Shown: positions 9,599-19,695 of the stretch, piece after piece
How positions within the stretch are numbered: the stretch's first letter is position 1
How the letters are laid out: each line of letters opens with the position of its first letter
From: Acinetobacter sp. MB5
Lineage (GTDB): Bacteria > Pseudomonadota > Gammaproteobacteria > Pseudomonadales > Moraxellaceae
Direction of reading: 5' to 3'
NCBI RefSeq assembly: GCF_003261585.1
Contig: NZ_POVU01000002.1
Coordinates: 62,001-126,000, forward strand
Length of the DNA: 64,000 bases
Translations under genes and position numbers: made by a program
The notes under the pieces: model-generated
Seen by the model: only the letters and a program-made list of their open reading frames with translations
What the model was told of the DNA's origin: nothing
Database searches by the model: none

Positions 9599-10693
9599 AT
9601 GAAGGTATTTTATTGTGAAAATTGCAAGCATCAGGTCTTTTTCCAAAATACTGTTTGCCAATATTGTTCAACCGTTTTAGGCTTCCAGCTCAATATGAAT
9701 TGCATGGGATCTTTCGCCAAAATTGATGAACAGACTTGGCGAAGTCTAAATGCTAACGACCAGAATTTATATTATCGACCATGCTATAACTATTCTACTT
9801 ACCAAGCATGTAACTGGGTGATTCCTGCAGATCAGGATCAAATCTATTGTGAATCATGTCAATTGACACATATCATTCCAGATTTATCAGTTGAAAATAA
9901 CTTGCAGTACTGGAGAAATATTGAAGCTGCTAAACGCTACTTTCTCTATCTCACCAAGCAACTGGATATTTTTCCAAAACCTAAAAAAGATGAACATGAT
10001 CACTTAGGTTTACAGTTTAATTTTCTCATGCCTTATGAGGATCAACCCGTAATTACGGGTCATGCCAATGGCGTAATTACATTGAATGCCCGCGAAGCAG
10101 ATATTGTCATGCGGGTTAAAACTCGACTCGACATGGCAGAAAATTACCGAACTTTGCTCGGACACTTTCGACATGAAAGTGGACATTATTATTTTGATCT
10201 CATGCAGCATTTTTTCCCAGAGTGGCTCGAAGAGTTTCGCCAGCACTTTGGTGACGAACGTCAAGACTATGCTCAGGCACTTGAATACTACTATGAATAT
10301 GGCCCCCCAAAAGACTGGTCAAATTCTTACGTCAGCCGCTACGCATGTGCACACCCTTGGGAAGACTGGGCAGAAACATGGGCACATTATTTACACATGA
10401 TGGATGCGCTCGATACAGCCTATCATGCGGGTCTCAAAATGCAGGGACAACATGCTATTGACCCAGATATTCACTTTAAAGAACCACCATTGCTGTCTCA
10501 AGACTTTGAACTGACTTTAAGCAATTGGTTTGCATTAACCTATATTTTAAATGGGCTGAATCGTAGTGTAGGACAAGAAGATGCCTATCCATTTACACTT
10601 TCAGGAATTGTGCTCAATAAATTACATTTTATTCATCGGAGTTTGCTCGATATTCATCAGCGAATATTGGCAAATCAGAATCTACCCATATAA
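9599..10693 (+). CDS. Putative zinc-binding metallopeptidase with N-terminal zinc ribbon
   Basis: A protein of 364 residues without a signal peptide. The first 20 residues hold two cysteine pairs (CENC, CQYC) and a third set appears near residue 85 (CESC), giving a zinc-ribbon head. The core contains FRHESGHYYFD, a clear HExxH zinc-protease motif, followed by an acidic helix and the HPWEDWAETWAHY segment that could supply the third ligand. This layout matches a conserved bacterial family of predicted zinc peptidases whose substrate is unknown to me. A GGGAAG ribosome site precedes the ATG. Confidence 0.75.
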   Translation: MKVFYCENCKHQVFFQNTVCQYCSTVLGFQLNMNCMGSFAKIDEQTWRSLNANDQNLYYRPCYNYSTYQACNWVIPADQDQIYCESCQLTHIIPDLSVENNLQYWRNIEAAKRYFLYLTKQLDIFPKPKKDEHDHLGLQFNFLMPYEDQPVITGHANGVITLNAREADIVMRVKTRLDMAENYRTLLGHFRHESGHYYFDLMQHFFPEWLEEFRQHFGDERQDYAQALEYYYEYGPPKDWSNSYVSRYACAHPWEDWAETWAHYLHMMDALDTAYHAGLKMQGQHAIDPDIHFKEPPLLSQDFELTLSNWFALTYILNGLNRSVGQEDAYPFTLSGIVLNKLHFIHRSLLDIHQRILANQNLPI

Positions 10694-10697
10694 AAAG

Positions 10698-10716
10698 CTC
10701 GGTGGTTAACCGAGCT
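10698..10716. terminator. Hairpin between convergent genes
   Basis: GCTCGGT and ACCGAGC pair around a five-base loop. There is no clear T-run, so this is a probable rather than certain terminator. Confidence 0.5.
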
Positions 10717-10736
10717 CATGTACCATTAGTAAATCA

Positions 10737-11270
10737 TCATTGCACAGATGCTGCATAATTAAATAGCCAAGCTGATTGAGCATCCAGACTATTATCTCCC
10801 TGAATTTTCTTTTTTAGTTCACTTGCAGTTTGATAGTCATTTGGTCCAACCATGACGCGCACACCTTTCGATGTCATACTTTTCTTGGTTGGATAACCTT
10901 TGGCTTTAAATTTAGATACTATGCTATCTGCATTTGCTTCATTGGAAGCAAGCGCAATTTGCACCATCCAAGTTTTATCACCACGCTCTAACAAACTACG
11001 TGCTTCTTTCACAGAAAGCTGCTTGTTGCTTACAAGCTCAGGTGTCTTATTGCCATTTGAAATATTATTCAGATCTTCAACTTTAGCTTTTTCAATCTGT
11101 ACTTTAGCATTTGCCGGGGTGGTTGCCCACTCTGACCATGTCTTGCACACATAAACACTTTGCTTTTGTGGCATTGAAAAACAGTACACATTTTCTTTTT
11201 CTGAGGTTACACCCGCTAAACTGTTTGCTGAATGCATAATAAAAAGCATAAAAATAACTATTTTTTTCAT
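10737..11270 (-). CDS. Secreted SPOR-domain protein
   Basis: A protein of 177 residues with a signal peptide (MKKIVIFMLFIMHSANSLAG). The C-terminal 75 residues form a SPOR-like domain (WMVQIALASNEANADSIV, then YPTKKSMTSKGVRVMVGPN). SPOR domains bind denuded septal peptidoglycan. The N-terminal half has two cysteines (CFSM, CKTW) and no family I recognise. A division-site role is inferred from the domain alone. The gene stands alone between a convergent neighbour and a long AT-rich gap. Confidence 0.75.
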   Translation of the reverse strand: MKKIVIFMLFIMHSANSLAGVTSEKENVYCFSMPQKQSVYVCKTWSEWATTPANAKVQIEKAKVEDLNNISNGNKTPELVSNKQLSVKEARSLLERGDKTWMVQIALASNEANADSIVSKFKAKGYPTKKSMTSKGVRVMVGPNDYQTASELKKKIQGDNSLDAQSAWLFNYAASVQ

Positions 11271-11887
11271 AAAGTGTTACTTTGTTCACATTTGTAACAA
11301 TTATATACAAAAAACCAATTTTTAGAAATGTTTGCTATTTTTTAATAAAAAAAACTTCATGCAATTGTTTTTTATAGTTAATTTAGTAACCAAATGGTAT
11401 AAAAATACATCATTTTTCAACAATCAAGGTGTATAGCTATTTGAAATCTTTAATAAAAGCCATCCAAATGTTCGCTTTATATACAATCTTATATAAGATA
11501 TATCTTCAATACAGTAATTATCAAAATTAAAATATTAAAATTAAAAACATGAAATATATATAAATTTTATGAATTTTATTTTAAAAATACGATAAAAATA
11601 AAAATTTTGATAGAAAAATTCTTAAAATATAGACACTTTTTGTTACATCATGATGAAATTCTTTGTTTTCACCATCCAATTATGATTTTACTGTCAATCA
11701 TCTTGCATACTGATGTAGTTCCAATCAAAATCCATAAAAAATTTAAGAATTTATATCATTTTTTTCCAATCTCTAAGATCTCTGATATAAAAGGGCTAAT
11801 TCACCAGCTTTCAACATACATCCAATACCCTTTTATTATTTTTATCACTCGCCTTTCCGTACTGTGAAAGAGAAATAAAAGAGATTC

Positions 11888-11983
11888 ATGAAAAAGTCTA
11901 TTTTTAGTTTTCATCAATTTGATATACATGATTATTCACCCTTAGATTACTGTGTTTCTTCTTTATTGCTATTAATCGGTTAA
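11888..11983 (+). CDS. Possible 31-residue small protein
   Basis: An ATG preceded at six bases by an AGAG purine run opens a frame of 31 codons ending in TAA. The peptide begins MKKSIFSFHQFD and ends in a short hydrophobic stretch (SSLLLLIG). No family is recognised. Its size and AT-rich setting make chance quite possible. Confidence 0.2.
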   Translation: MKKSIFSFHQFDIHDYSPLDYCVSSLLLLIG

Positions 11984-12147
11984 TGTTGAATATTGTTGAG
12001 AATGCTTGTTAAAGCTGAGCTTAGATCATCATATAGAATTTGTGTTTATTTACTGCTCGTACTCAAGTAAATAAGCTCTCAGCAAACATTTTTTGAATTT
12101 CTATCAAGAGCTATATTTCTGTGATAGGTTAGAAAAACACTGACCTC

Positions 12148-12163
12148 TTTAATCGCGATTAAA
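12148..12163. promoter_or_regulatory. Perfect 16-base palindrome, candidate operator
   Basis: TTTAATCGCGATTAAA is a perfect inverted repeat about 220 bases upstream of the GGDEF-EAL gene. It is followed by a run of seven A. It could be an operator for a dimeric regulator or, read on the minus strand, a short terminator. Confidence 0.4.
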
Positions 12164-12233
12164 AAAACACACATCAATTCACAGATTTTTTTTGCAAATT
12201 TCAGCATCTTGTATAAGATAAAAAGAGGAAAAG

Positions 12234-12271
12234 GGTTTATTTAGATGTTTTATCGCGAAGATAAATAAACC
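12234..12271 (+). promoter_or_regulatory. Leader hairpin with an alternative inner stem
   Basis: GGTTTATTTA (12234-12243) pairs perfectly with TAAATAAACC (12262-12271). Inside, TTTATC and GATAAA can form a competing short stem around GCGAA. It lies about 115 bases before the GGDEF-EAL start, so it may be a 5' leader element. Confidence 0.4.
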
Positions 12272-12385
12272 GCTTGGAAGCTTTAATACTGGATTTTAGG
12301 TATTGAAATTGACAAATAAATAAAGAAATATATTTCTGATAATCAATATTTTTTAACAAATTACTATGCTTTGGAAAAAAGTATA

Positions 12386-14962
12386 ATGAAAGATAAAGTT
12401 TATCTCACGTCAGCAAAACGAATAGCAACACCATCGTTACAGCTTACGGCTCTCGAAAAAACGATTGCGATTGCCGAGTTTTCACCAGATGGAATTTTGC
12501 TATGGGCAAATCAAAACTATTTATCTTTATTTCGTATGAGCGAAAGTGAAGCGATAGGACGTATTCATTATAGTTTTTGCCCAAAATCTTTTACTGAAAC
12601 TAAAGCATACGAAGAATTTTGGACATCACTTTGCAAAGGTATTCCATTTTCAGGTTTTGTGGAGCGCATTCGTGGGGACAATAGCAGTTGCTGGCTTGAA
12701 GCAACTTACACTCCAGTAGTTAATAACAATGGACAAGTAATCCAAGTTCTTAAAATGGCCACAGATATTAGTGCCCGTTTACAATATGAACGTGAACAGC
12801 AACGCTATTTAGACCACTTATCTCTAGCTGCCGATATTAATGATACTGCTGTACTCATTACCGATACTTCTTCCGCAGTTGTATATTGTAATAAACGTTT
12901 TAGCCTTATGTTTGGCTGGGAACATCATGAGATTATTGGCAAAAGTCCACTATCTTTATTTATGCATCAATGGAATAAAAGCGAGCTGAATGAGAGTTCA
13001 ACGATTGAATATGAAGAATTAGTCATTGGAAAACACAGACGCTACTGGGCAAAAATTATAAAAAAACCAGTTTTTGATCCAGAGAAAAACTGGAAATACA
13101 CGATTATTACCTTCACTGACATTTCCATTTCGAAACTACGTGAGACTCTACAACATCAGGTTTTAGATGCAATGTCTAAAGAGTTTGAGCTCTCAGACAT
13201 TCTGAATATTATTTGCAATGAAGTAGAACAGCTTGCACCCGAGATTACAGCATCTATTGTAGAAGTTGACACCCAAGGACTAATACATCCTCTTTCTGCT
13301 CCCAACTTGCCCGAACATTTCAATAAGATTATTAAAGATATGCATATTGGCCCATATGCAGGCTCTTGTGGTACGGCAGCTTGGCGAAGTCGACCAGTGA
13401 TTGTGGATGATATTTCAACTGACCCACTTTGGGAAAATTATTACCATATTATACAACCATTTAATTACAAAGCTTGCTGGTCAACACCCATTTTTAATAA
13501 TCAACATCAGGTGGTTGGTACGTTTGCATTTTATTTTAAAGAGTCTCGTCAACTCGAACAGCAAGACTTTCATCAACAAATTATCAATGCATGCAGCAAT
13601 TTATGTTCATTAGCATTTGAGCGTGAACATACCAAACAACGCATTCGTCAATTGGCATTTTATGATGAGCTTACAGGTTTACCAAATCGAAGTTTATTTT
13701 TGACCAAAGCTGATCAAATAATTACTTCAAGCATTCGCAACAATGAACGATTAGCTGTGTTATATATCGACATTGATCGCTTCAAAATGATCAATGATTC
13801 TTACGGACATTTTTTTGGTGACGAACTATTATGTCAAGTCGCCAAACGTCTAGAAAAAAATTTACGCAATAACGATGTGATTGGCCGACTTTCAGGTGAT
13901 GAATTTGCCATCATTCTCCCAAATAGTAACCAGCAACAGGTGCAAATGGTTGTTGAAGAATTACAGCTTCACCTGACAAATCCACTCAATATTAATAATT
14001 CAATCTTGGCAATGAGTGCCTGTATCGGAATTGCCATGTTCCCCGAAGATGGTCGAGATATTGAAGCTTTACTGCATCGAGCAGATATTGCAATGGATCA
14101 AGCTAAAAATAGCGGAAGAAATCAGTTCTGTTTTTTCAACCATAAAATGAATGAACTGCTGCAAGACCACCTAAAATTGGAAAGAGATCTACGTCATGCA
14201 CTTTTTAATCATGAATTGCATCTACACTATCAACCACAAATTGATTTAGTTACAGGCGAACTCTATGGTGTTGAAGCCCTAGCTCGCTGGACTCATCCTG
14301 AGTTTGGTGAAATCTCGCCAGAACGCTTTATCGCAATTGCTGAAGAATGTGGTTTAATTACAGAGTTTGGTTATTGGGTAATGCAAGAAGCATGTCGCCA
14401 ATTAGCAGAATGGCGCATGAATAGTGTACATATTCCCTCTGTTTCAATAAATCTTTCAGCCACCAGTTTTCATGGCACAAAATTACCAGAAACTCTCAGT
14501 GAGATTTTACACTTTAATGGTTTAGAACCGCAGGATCTCACCATCGAACTGACCGAAAATGTACTCTTGGACAATCATCCACATACAACAAAAATTATTC
14601 ATGAAATTCATAACTTAGGTGTGCATTTATCAATGGATGATTTTGGGACAGGTTATTCTAGTATCAGTTACCTGCGCCGCTTACCAATTTCAGAATTTAA
14701 GCTTGATCGCAGTTTTGTTGCTGACCTTGAATATGATGAAGTCGCACAAGCTTTAAGCCATGCCATTTTAAGCATTGGAAAGTCACTACAACTGGTAATT
14801 ATTGCTGAAGGTGTTGAAACACTCGAACAATTTAAAATTTTATATCAACAAGGTTATTGCGTTGCTCAAGGATATTTATTTTCAAAGCCTATGCCTGCAC
14901 ATAAGCTCAAAAATTGGCTCAATGAATGGAATCAATCTCAAAAAAGTATTTTGTTCATTTAA
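12386..14962 (+). CDS. PAS-PAS-GAF-GGDEF-EAL cyclic-di-GMP signalling protein
   Basis: A soluble protein of about 858 residues with no membrane segment. Two PAS domains (about 20-135 and 145-255) precede a GAF domain (265-420, with GSCGTAAWRSRPV). A GGDEF domain (430-590) and a complete EAL domain (605-850) follow. The cyclase signature is SGDEF near residue 503 instead of GGDEF, while the inhibitory RxxD site is intact (RNND). The EAL half keeps GVEALARW, NLSATSF, ELTENVL, DDFGTGYSS, KLDRSFV and IAEGVET, as expected of active phosphodiesterases. The protein may therefore degrade c-di-GMP, with the GGDEF domain as a sensor or weak cyclase. A TTG at 12371 is in frame, but the ATG at 12386 is preferred. 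Another GGDEF gene follows at about 195 bases. Confidence 0.9.
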   Translation: MKDKVYLTSAKRIATPSLQLTALEKTIAIAEFSPDGILLWANQNYLSLFRMSESEAIGRIHYSFCPKSFTETKAYEEFWTSLCKGIPFSGFVERIRGDNSSCWLEATYTPVVNNNGQVIQVLKMATDISARLQYEREQQRYLDHLSLAADINDTAVLITDTSSAVVYCNKRFSLMFGWEHHEIIGKSPLSLFMHQWNKSELNESSTIEYEELVIGKHRRYWAKIIKKPVFDPEKNWKYTIITFTDISISKLRETLQHQVLDAMSKEFELSDILNIICNEVEQLAPEITASIVEVDTQGLIHPLSAPNLPEHFNKIIKDMHIGPYAGSCGTAAWRSRPVIVDDISTDPLWENYYHIIQPFNYKACWSTPIFNNQHQVVGTFAFYFKESRQLEQQDFHQQIINACSNLCSLAFEREHTKQRIRQLAFYDELTGLPNRSLFLTKADQIITSSIRNNERLAVLYIDIDRFKMINDSYGHFFGDELLCQVAKRLEKNLRNNDVIGRLSGDEFAIILPNSNQQQVQMVVEELQLHLTNPLNINNSILAMSACIGIAMFPEDGRDIEALLHRADIAMDQAKNSGRNQFCFFNHKMNELLQDHLKLERDLRHALFNHELHLHYQPQIDLVTGELYGVEALARWTHPEFGEISPERFIAIAEECGLITEFGYWVMQEACRQLAEWRMNSVHIPSVSINLSATSFHGTKLPETLSEILHFNGLEPQDLTIELTENVLLDNHPHTTKIIHEIHNLGVHLSMDDFGTGYSSISYLRRLPISEFKLDRSFVADLEYDEVAQALSHAILSIGKSLQLVIIAEGVETLEQFKILYQQGYCVAQGYLFSKPMPAHKLKNWLNEWNQSQKSILFI

Positions 14963-15157
14963 CCAAATAAGTAACATTGTAGATTGGGTAAAATATCGTG
15001 AATACTGATACTAAATATACTTTATGTAATGCAATGAGTTGTGAAAATATCTGAACTTACTGATGCAAGCTCAAACCCAAGCCCCTGTTATAACCTAATT
15101 AAAAATAAACTCAGAAATTCTTGACTATACCCTTAGAATTTTACAAGTGATCTATAT

Positions 15158-18100
15158 ATGCACCCTCATCAACAAAGCTTTTGGCGCCAAAATCTGACTC
15201 CAGCCTCATTTATCATTTTGGCGAGTACCAGCTTTGTTGTTTTAGCCGTCATTATTTACTGGATGATTTTCCTGAACACCCAGCGAACACTTTACAATCA
15301 AACAGAACAACAAGCTTGGGTGCGTGTACATCAAATATCAAATGCTGTTTCTGTGCAGGTTCAAACCTTATTTACTGGTTTAAACTACAGCATGATGAAT
15401 ATGAAAAATAGTTATGAACTGCATGATGAACCTGCATTTCAACGTGCTGTAAATAATGTTGTGACCAATTATCCTGAAGACTCAATCATTCAAATTGCGA
15501 TTGCGGATGAACACGGAAAATTAGTTTATTCAAACCTCAAAAATATCAATTCCGAAGCAAAACCTGTTTATATTACCGACCGTGAACATTTTAAAGTTCA
15601 TCTTCAACAAAATATTGGGCTTTATATCAGCAAACCTGTTATGGGGAGAGTCTCTAAAAAATGGACGATTCAACTCACTAAGGCACTCTATCGTGATCAT
15701 AAATTTATCGGAGTGATGATTCTCTCTCTTTCGCCTGATTACATCTCGAAGTATTTTCAAAATATCTTTGATAATCCAGTAGATGTGATTTTATTGGCTA
15801 GAGAAGATGGTACATATTTGGCGCGGTCTCAATATGAAGATCAAGTTCTAGGTAAATCACTACCTGCTGAACGGCTTTTTTTATTTCAGCATAACCCCAA
15901 TGGCGGAACATATGAGGCAAAAACAGGCCCTGATCAATTACAACGCATGTATGCATGGAAACGCGTTCAGGGTTTTCCGCTGATTATCAGCTCGGGGATT
16001 GAACGACAACATACTTTTGCTGCACTTGAACAGGCATATCAGCGTAACTTCATCTACAACCTGATTGGCTCAATTTTCTTACTGGTAATTGTATTCATTA
16101 GTGCATGGCTTGCTTTACAACGTCAACGCAACCTTGCAATGCTTGTTCAGCAAAAACGCCGCTTTATGTATTTGGCAGATGAAGTCCCTGGTGGCTTATT
16201 TCAGGTGTGTATTCATCTGGATAAATCTATTTCAATGCCATTTACCAATCCAAGTTTTTTTGAACTTCATGGGATTCAGCCTTTTTCTGAAGAACATTTC
16301 CAACTGCACTATTTAACAGAATGTATTCATCCAGACGATTTGGAGGGATTACGTAAAACGATAACCCACAGCCTTTTTCATAAAAAAGAATGGGATGTTA
16401 AATATCGCGTGGTCGATGCTGATGGTTCAATTCGCTGGCTACGCAATCATGCTAAGGCTCAGATTGAAGAAGACGGCAGCATTTTATGGCATGGCTATAT
16501 TCTCGATATCACCCATGATGAGATCTTGCAAGAAACGCTCAGACAAAAAGAAGAGCACCTGCGTTTGACCTTTATGGCGGTACAGGATGGCTTGTGGCAA
16601 TGGAATTATCTGACCGATGAGCTGACGTGGGATCAACGCTGCTATGAAATGCTGGGCTACGAAAATAATGCGTTCGAACTCTCATTTGAAGACTTTTTAA
16701 ATCGTTTTGTGCACCCGCAAGACCATAATGTTCTGATGCAACATCTTTCGGAACATTTGAAGCATGACCATGAGTTTAGAATTGAGGCTCGATTAAAAAC
16801 CTTCAAAAACACCTGGCTTTGGGTCGAAGTCCGAGGAAAGGTGACACAAAGAAGCCTTGCAGATTTACCCACCAAAATGTTGGGGACTTATACCGACATT
16901 CAAAAACGTGTTGAGCATGCACATTTAGTTAAAGCTGTACTAGACCGCAGTAATTCATTAATTATGGTCACAAGTTCCGAACATGAAATTATTTATGCAA
17001 ATGAACGTGCTGCAACACTTTTTAATCTGCCTTATGGCGAACAGAAAACCAAAATTACATTAGATCATTTACACAAAAATGACAATATCCATCTGAAATT
17101 AGACGAAATATTTTTAACGGTACAACAGTCAGGACATGTGCGAACCGAATGGCCGCTTTATATACAAAATGATCGATTAAATTGGTTTGACATTCAGGGT
17201 GCTTTGCTTGACCCTGAAGATCACTCAGGGAACACCATTTGGACACTAAATGATATTGATGCACGTCATCGCGCAGAATCTGGCCTAGTTAAAGCACAGC
17301 AACGTCTTGAAACCCTTGTTGAACGTTTTCCATCTGGTATCCTGATTGTAGACACCATTAACAATGGGCATCAACATACCGTTGCAGCTAACAAAATGTT
17401 GATCTCGACCTTAGGACTTGATATTTCCTTAGCCCAACTGATCGAACTCCCTATTAATGAGCTTGAAAAGCGACTCTATTCTACTATGGGAGTGAGTTTA
17501 AACTTAATGGTCGATGAACCGACAAAAAGCTTCAAAAAAACCATTATGTTACGAGATGGCCGATATCTGGAAATTGAAAATCTATCGTTGGTGTATCTCG
17601 ATCAGTTGATTGGACAATGCTGGATTTTCCATGATATTACTCCTCAAAAAGAACGCGAATCTCAACTTGAGGCACTTGCCTTAACTGATGCACTGACTGG
17701 AATCAGTAATCGACGTGCATTCTTAAATCGTCTCAAGGTTGAACTGGATGATATTCAAAAGGAACATATCTCCTGCTCTGCACTGATCATGCTAGATATT
17801 GACCATTTTAAAAAGGTGAACGACACCTATGGGCATGCGGTAGGTGACCTTGTGCTCAAACATCTTGTTAAAATTCTTTCAGAACAAATGGATAAAAATG
17901 ACCTTTTAGGAAGACTCGGCGGTGAAGAGTTTGTGATCTTACTGTCTAATATTAATACCGTAAAAGCTTTTGAACGGGCAGAATTGTTTAGGGAGAGTAT
18001 TATTTCCAATCCTGCAATTGTTTCCAATATAGGCATGATTTCATTTGCAGTGAGTTTAGGGATTTATATGTTAAAAAAACCTGAAAACTCTATTGAAAAC

Positions 18101-18202
18101 AGTTTAGACCGTGCAGACAGCGCATTATATTTCTCTAAACGTAATGGTCGAAATTGTTCAACATTATGGCAAGAAACTATGCCTAAAAATAATAAAACAT
18201 AG
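15158..18202 (+). CDS. Membrane-bound Cache-PAS-GGDEF diguanylate cyclase
   Basis: A protein of 1014 residues. One helix (about 17-38) leads into a periplasmic Cache-type sensor (45-295, with FIGVMILSLSPDYI). A second helix (about 300-322) leads to three or four PAS repeats (335-830) and a C-terminal GGDEF domain (845-1005). The cyclase motif GGEEF near residue 924 is intact, as are the metal and substrate residues in MLDIDHFKKVNDTYGHAVGD. The inhibitory arginine upstream is replaced (DKND instead of RxxD), so product inhibition may be absent. It probably makes c-di-GMP in response to an external ligand. There is no EAL domain. It follows a GGDEF-EAL gene in the same direction, but the gap of 195 bases allows separate promoters. 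Confidence 0.9.
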   Translation: MHPHQQSFWRQNLTPASFIILASTSFVVLAVIIYWMIFLNTQRTLYNQTEQQAWVRVHQISNAVSVQVQTLFTGLNYSMMNMKNSYELHDEPAFQRAVNNVVTNYPEDSIIQIAIADEHGKLVYSNLKNINSEAKPVYITDREHFKVHLQQNIGLYISKPVMGRVSKKWTIQLTKALYRDHKFIGVMILSLSPDYISKYFQNIFDNPVDVILLAREDGTYLARSQYEDQVLGKSLPAERLFLFQHNPNGGTYEAKTGPDQLQRMYAWKRVQGFPLIISSGIERQHTFAALEQAYQRNFIYNLIGSIFLLVIVFISAWLALQRQRNLAMLVQQKRRFMYLADEVPGGLFQVCIHLDKSISMPFTNPSFFELHGIQPFSEEHFQLHYLTECIHPDDLEGLRKTITHSLFHKKEWDVKYRVVDADGSIRWLRNHAKAQIEEDGSILWHGYILDITHDEILQETLRQKEEHLRLTFMAVQDGLWQWNYLTDELTWDQRCYEMLGYENNAFELSFEDFLNRFVHPQDHNVLMQHLSEHLKHDHEFRIEARLKTFKNTWLWVEVRGKVTQRSLADLPTKMLGTYTDIQKRVEHAHLVKAVLDRSNSLIMVTSSEHEIIYANERAATLFNLPYGEQKTKITLDHLHKNDNIHLKLDEIFLTVQQSGHVRTEWPLYIQNDRLNWFDIQGALLDPEDHSGNTIWTLNDIDARHRAESGLVKAQQRLETLVERFPSGILIVDTINNGHQHTVAANKMLISTLGLDISLAQLIELPINELEKRLYSTMGVSLNLMVDEPTKSFKKTIMLRDGRYLEIENLSLVYLDQLIGQCWIFHDITPQKERESQLEALALTDALTGISNRRAFLNRLKVELDDIQKEHISCSALIMLDIDHFKKVNDTYGHAVGDLVLKHLVKILSEQMDKNDLLGRLGGEEFVILLSNINTVKAFERAELFRESIISNPAIVSNIGMISFAVSLGIYMLKKPENSIENSLDRADSALYFSKRNGRNCSTLWQETMPKNNKT

Positions 18203-18379
18203 TTTAATTATTTTTTATATTTGAAATAAAGATAAATCTTGCATCACTATTACAAATAAAAATGCATAAAATAAATATGCCATTCAAATTAAATTTTAAA
18301 AAGATGTGAGATGCTTATAAATAAATTAAAATAGGTATTATTAGAACCTATATACATTAGCGTCTTCAATATTTATTTA

Positions 18380-19375
18380 GCAATGAGAAAATCCTCGACC
18401 TGTTTTTAAATGCAACACCAAGAGAATATGACATTCATACCCGTATTGAACTCATTTCGAATAATCCCGAATTACGACAAATCATTATTGAACATCCAAA
18501 AGATTATGAAGTTGTCAACTACGCAGAAAATCAATACACCTATGAAGGCCGAATTTAAGATATAAACCAAGCAGGGATTGAGCATGCCTTTTTCCGTCTA
18601 TCTTGCTGGCAGGAATGGTTATCTTTAGATGCCTGCAAGATATTAATGATGGCTTGGCAGAACATATTGGCAAAGCTCCTGAGCGTTTCTCTGCCCTTGC
18701 TGTTGTTCCTTCCACCTTGGGGCAAAGTGGAATACCGTTTGAAACAATCTGGTTTTATTGGGGTTCAGCTTGCTGCACATTATGGTCAACTCTATCTTGA
18801 TGCACCAGAATTTAAAACTTTCTTTAAATTTTTAAATGACTTGCAAGTCCCTGTTGTTGTCCATCATACGCCTTTACCTGCTGACTATTCTTCGATTGTG
18901 CCCTATACCAATCAACGTCGCCAATATGGTCGCTGTGTTGCACAAGCCACAGCCGTTGGGCGAGAACTGTTTAGTGGTTTATTTGATGAATTCCCAAATT
19001 TAACTCTGATTCACTCGATGTTGGGCGGTACATTTTTTGCGTTTACCGAAATGCTTTTCCCACCAAAACTGGCTGAATATCACGATGAAGTTGATCGTTT
19101 CACGGCTGAAACTAATCAGCGTTTACGTGAGCAACTTAAGAAAAATATTTTCTTTGATTTGTCTGGTGCATTGCAATGGGGACAAGCTCAACTTGAATGT
19201 GCTGTTAAAGTCATTGGTGCTGAAAATATTTTATATGGTGGTTCTTATACAATTCGTCGTGACTAGTTTTTTAAAGGCACTGATCATATAAAACAGTTAA
19301 ATATTTCATCTGAAGATAAGAATTTAATATTAGGAGAAATATGCTAAACGTATTTCAAATTATAAAAACAGATTT
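18380..19375 (+). pseudogene. Decayed amidohydrolase (ACMSD/amidohydrolase-2 type)
   Basis: The pieces read as one metal-dependent amidohydrolase, but the frame is broken several times. The first part (from about 18380, ending in NQYTYEGRI) hits a TAA at 18556. The sequence then continues in the same frame to about 18625 and shifts frame for LQDINDGLAEHIGKAPERF. It shifts back near 18735 for GFIGVQLAAHYGQLY and VPVVVHHTPLP. A TAG at 19264 replaces what is probably tryptophan, and the frame continues with FFKGTDHIKQL before another shift near 19346. No start codon with ribosome site is seen at the 5' end. The residues LIHSMLGG and ENILYGGSYTIRRD resemble the family end. It is non-functional as it stands. 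Confidence 0.8.
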
Positions 19376-19448
19376 CATTTAAGATTATATAATTCTCTAT
19401 ATAAACTTTTTATATTCCAATTCAATATAAAATATAAAACTCATAAAT

Positions 19449-19555
19449 TAGACTTCTTTCATAATTACCTACACCCTCTTTATTTTTATCCCTGAGCAAA
19501 ATTGAAATACATTTCAATGCAGCGCAAGAGAAAAAGGACTTATGAAAGAAGTCTA
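19449..19555. mobile_element. MITE-like palindromic element of about 107 bp
   Basis: A 16-base perfect inverted repeat, TAGACTTCTTTCATAA, closes a 107-base segment with no coding capacity. The outermost TA on both sides could be a duplicated target, as with IS630/Tc1-type elements. A second internal hairpin (TTGAAAT/ATTTCAA) lies at about 19502-19517. It sits between a pseudogene and an accessory gene, a common place for such elements. Confidence 0.5.
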
Positions 19556-19695
19556 TTATAATTTTAAAATCTTGATCTAAAAATCTCACATTTTAATTCA
19601 TAAAATCATGTTAGTCTTTTTAAGCATTCTTTATCTCTTGTAAATCAAATTTAATGATTTACCCCCTCTCTTATTTTAAGAAGGAGCTTCACAAT

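Larger units (their letters stand above)
11271..12385. other. AT-rich gene-poor interval upstream of the GGDEF-EAL gene
   Basis: About 1.1 kb with very low GC and no convincing gene except one tiny candidate frame at 11888-11983. Runs of A and T dominate 11330-11640. The last 250 bases carry a 16-base perfect palindrome and a long hairpin, listed separately. Confidence 0.6.

Noticed and set aside
11607..11867. 86-codon frame in the AT-rich gap
   Set aside because: No ribosome site or family text; composition is that of AT-rich noncoding DNA.
12234..12271. c-di-GMP riboswitch before the GGDEF-EAL gene
   Set aside because: The conserved bases of GEMM-I or GEMM-II classes are not present; only a simple stem is seen.
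19449..19555. XerC/XerD (pdif-like) recombination site
   Set aside because: The arms do not match the known Acinetobacter pdif halves; the inverted repeat is too far apart.
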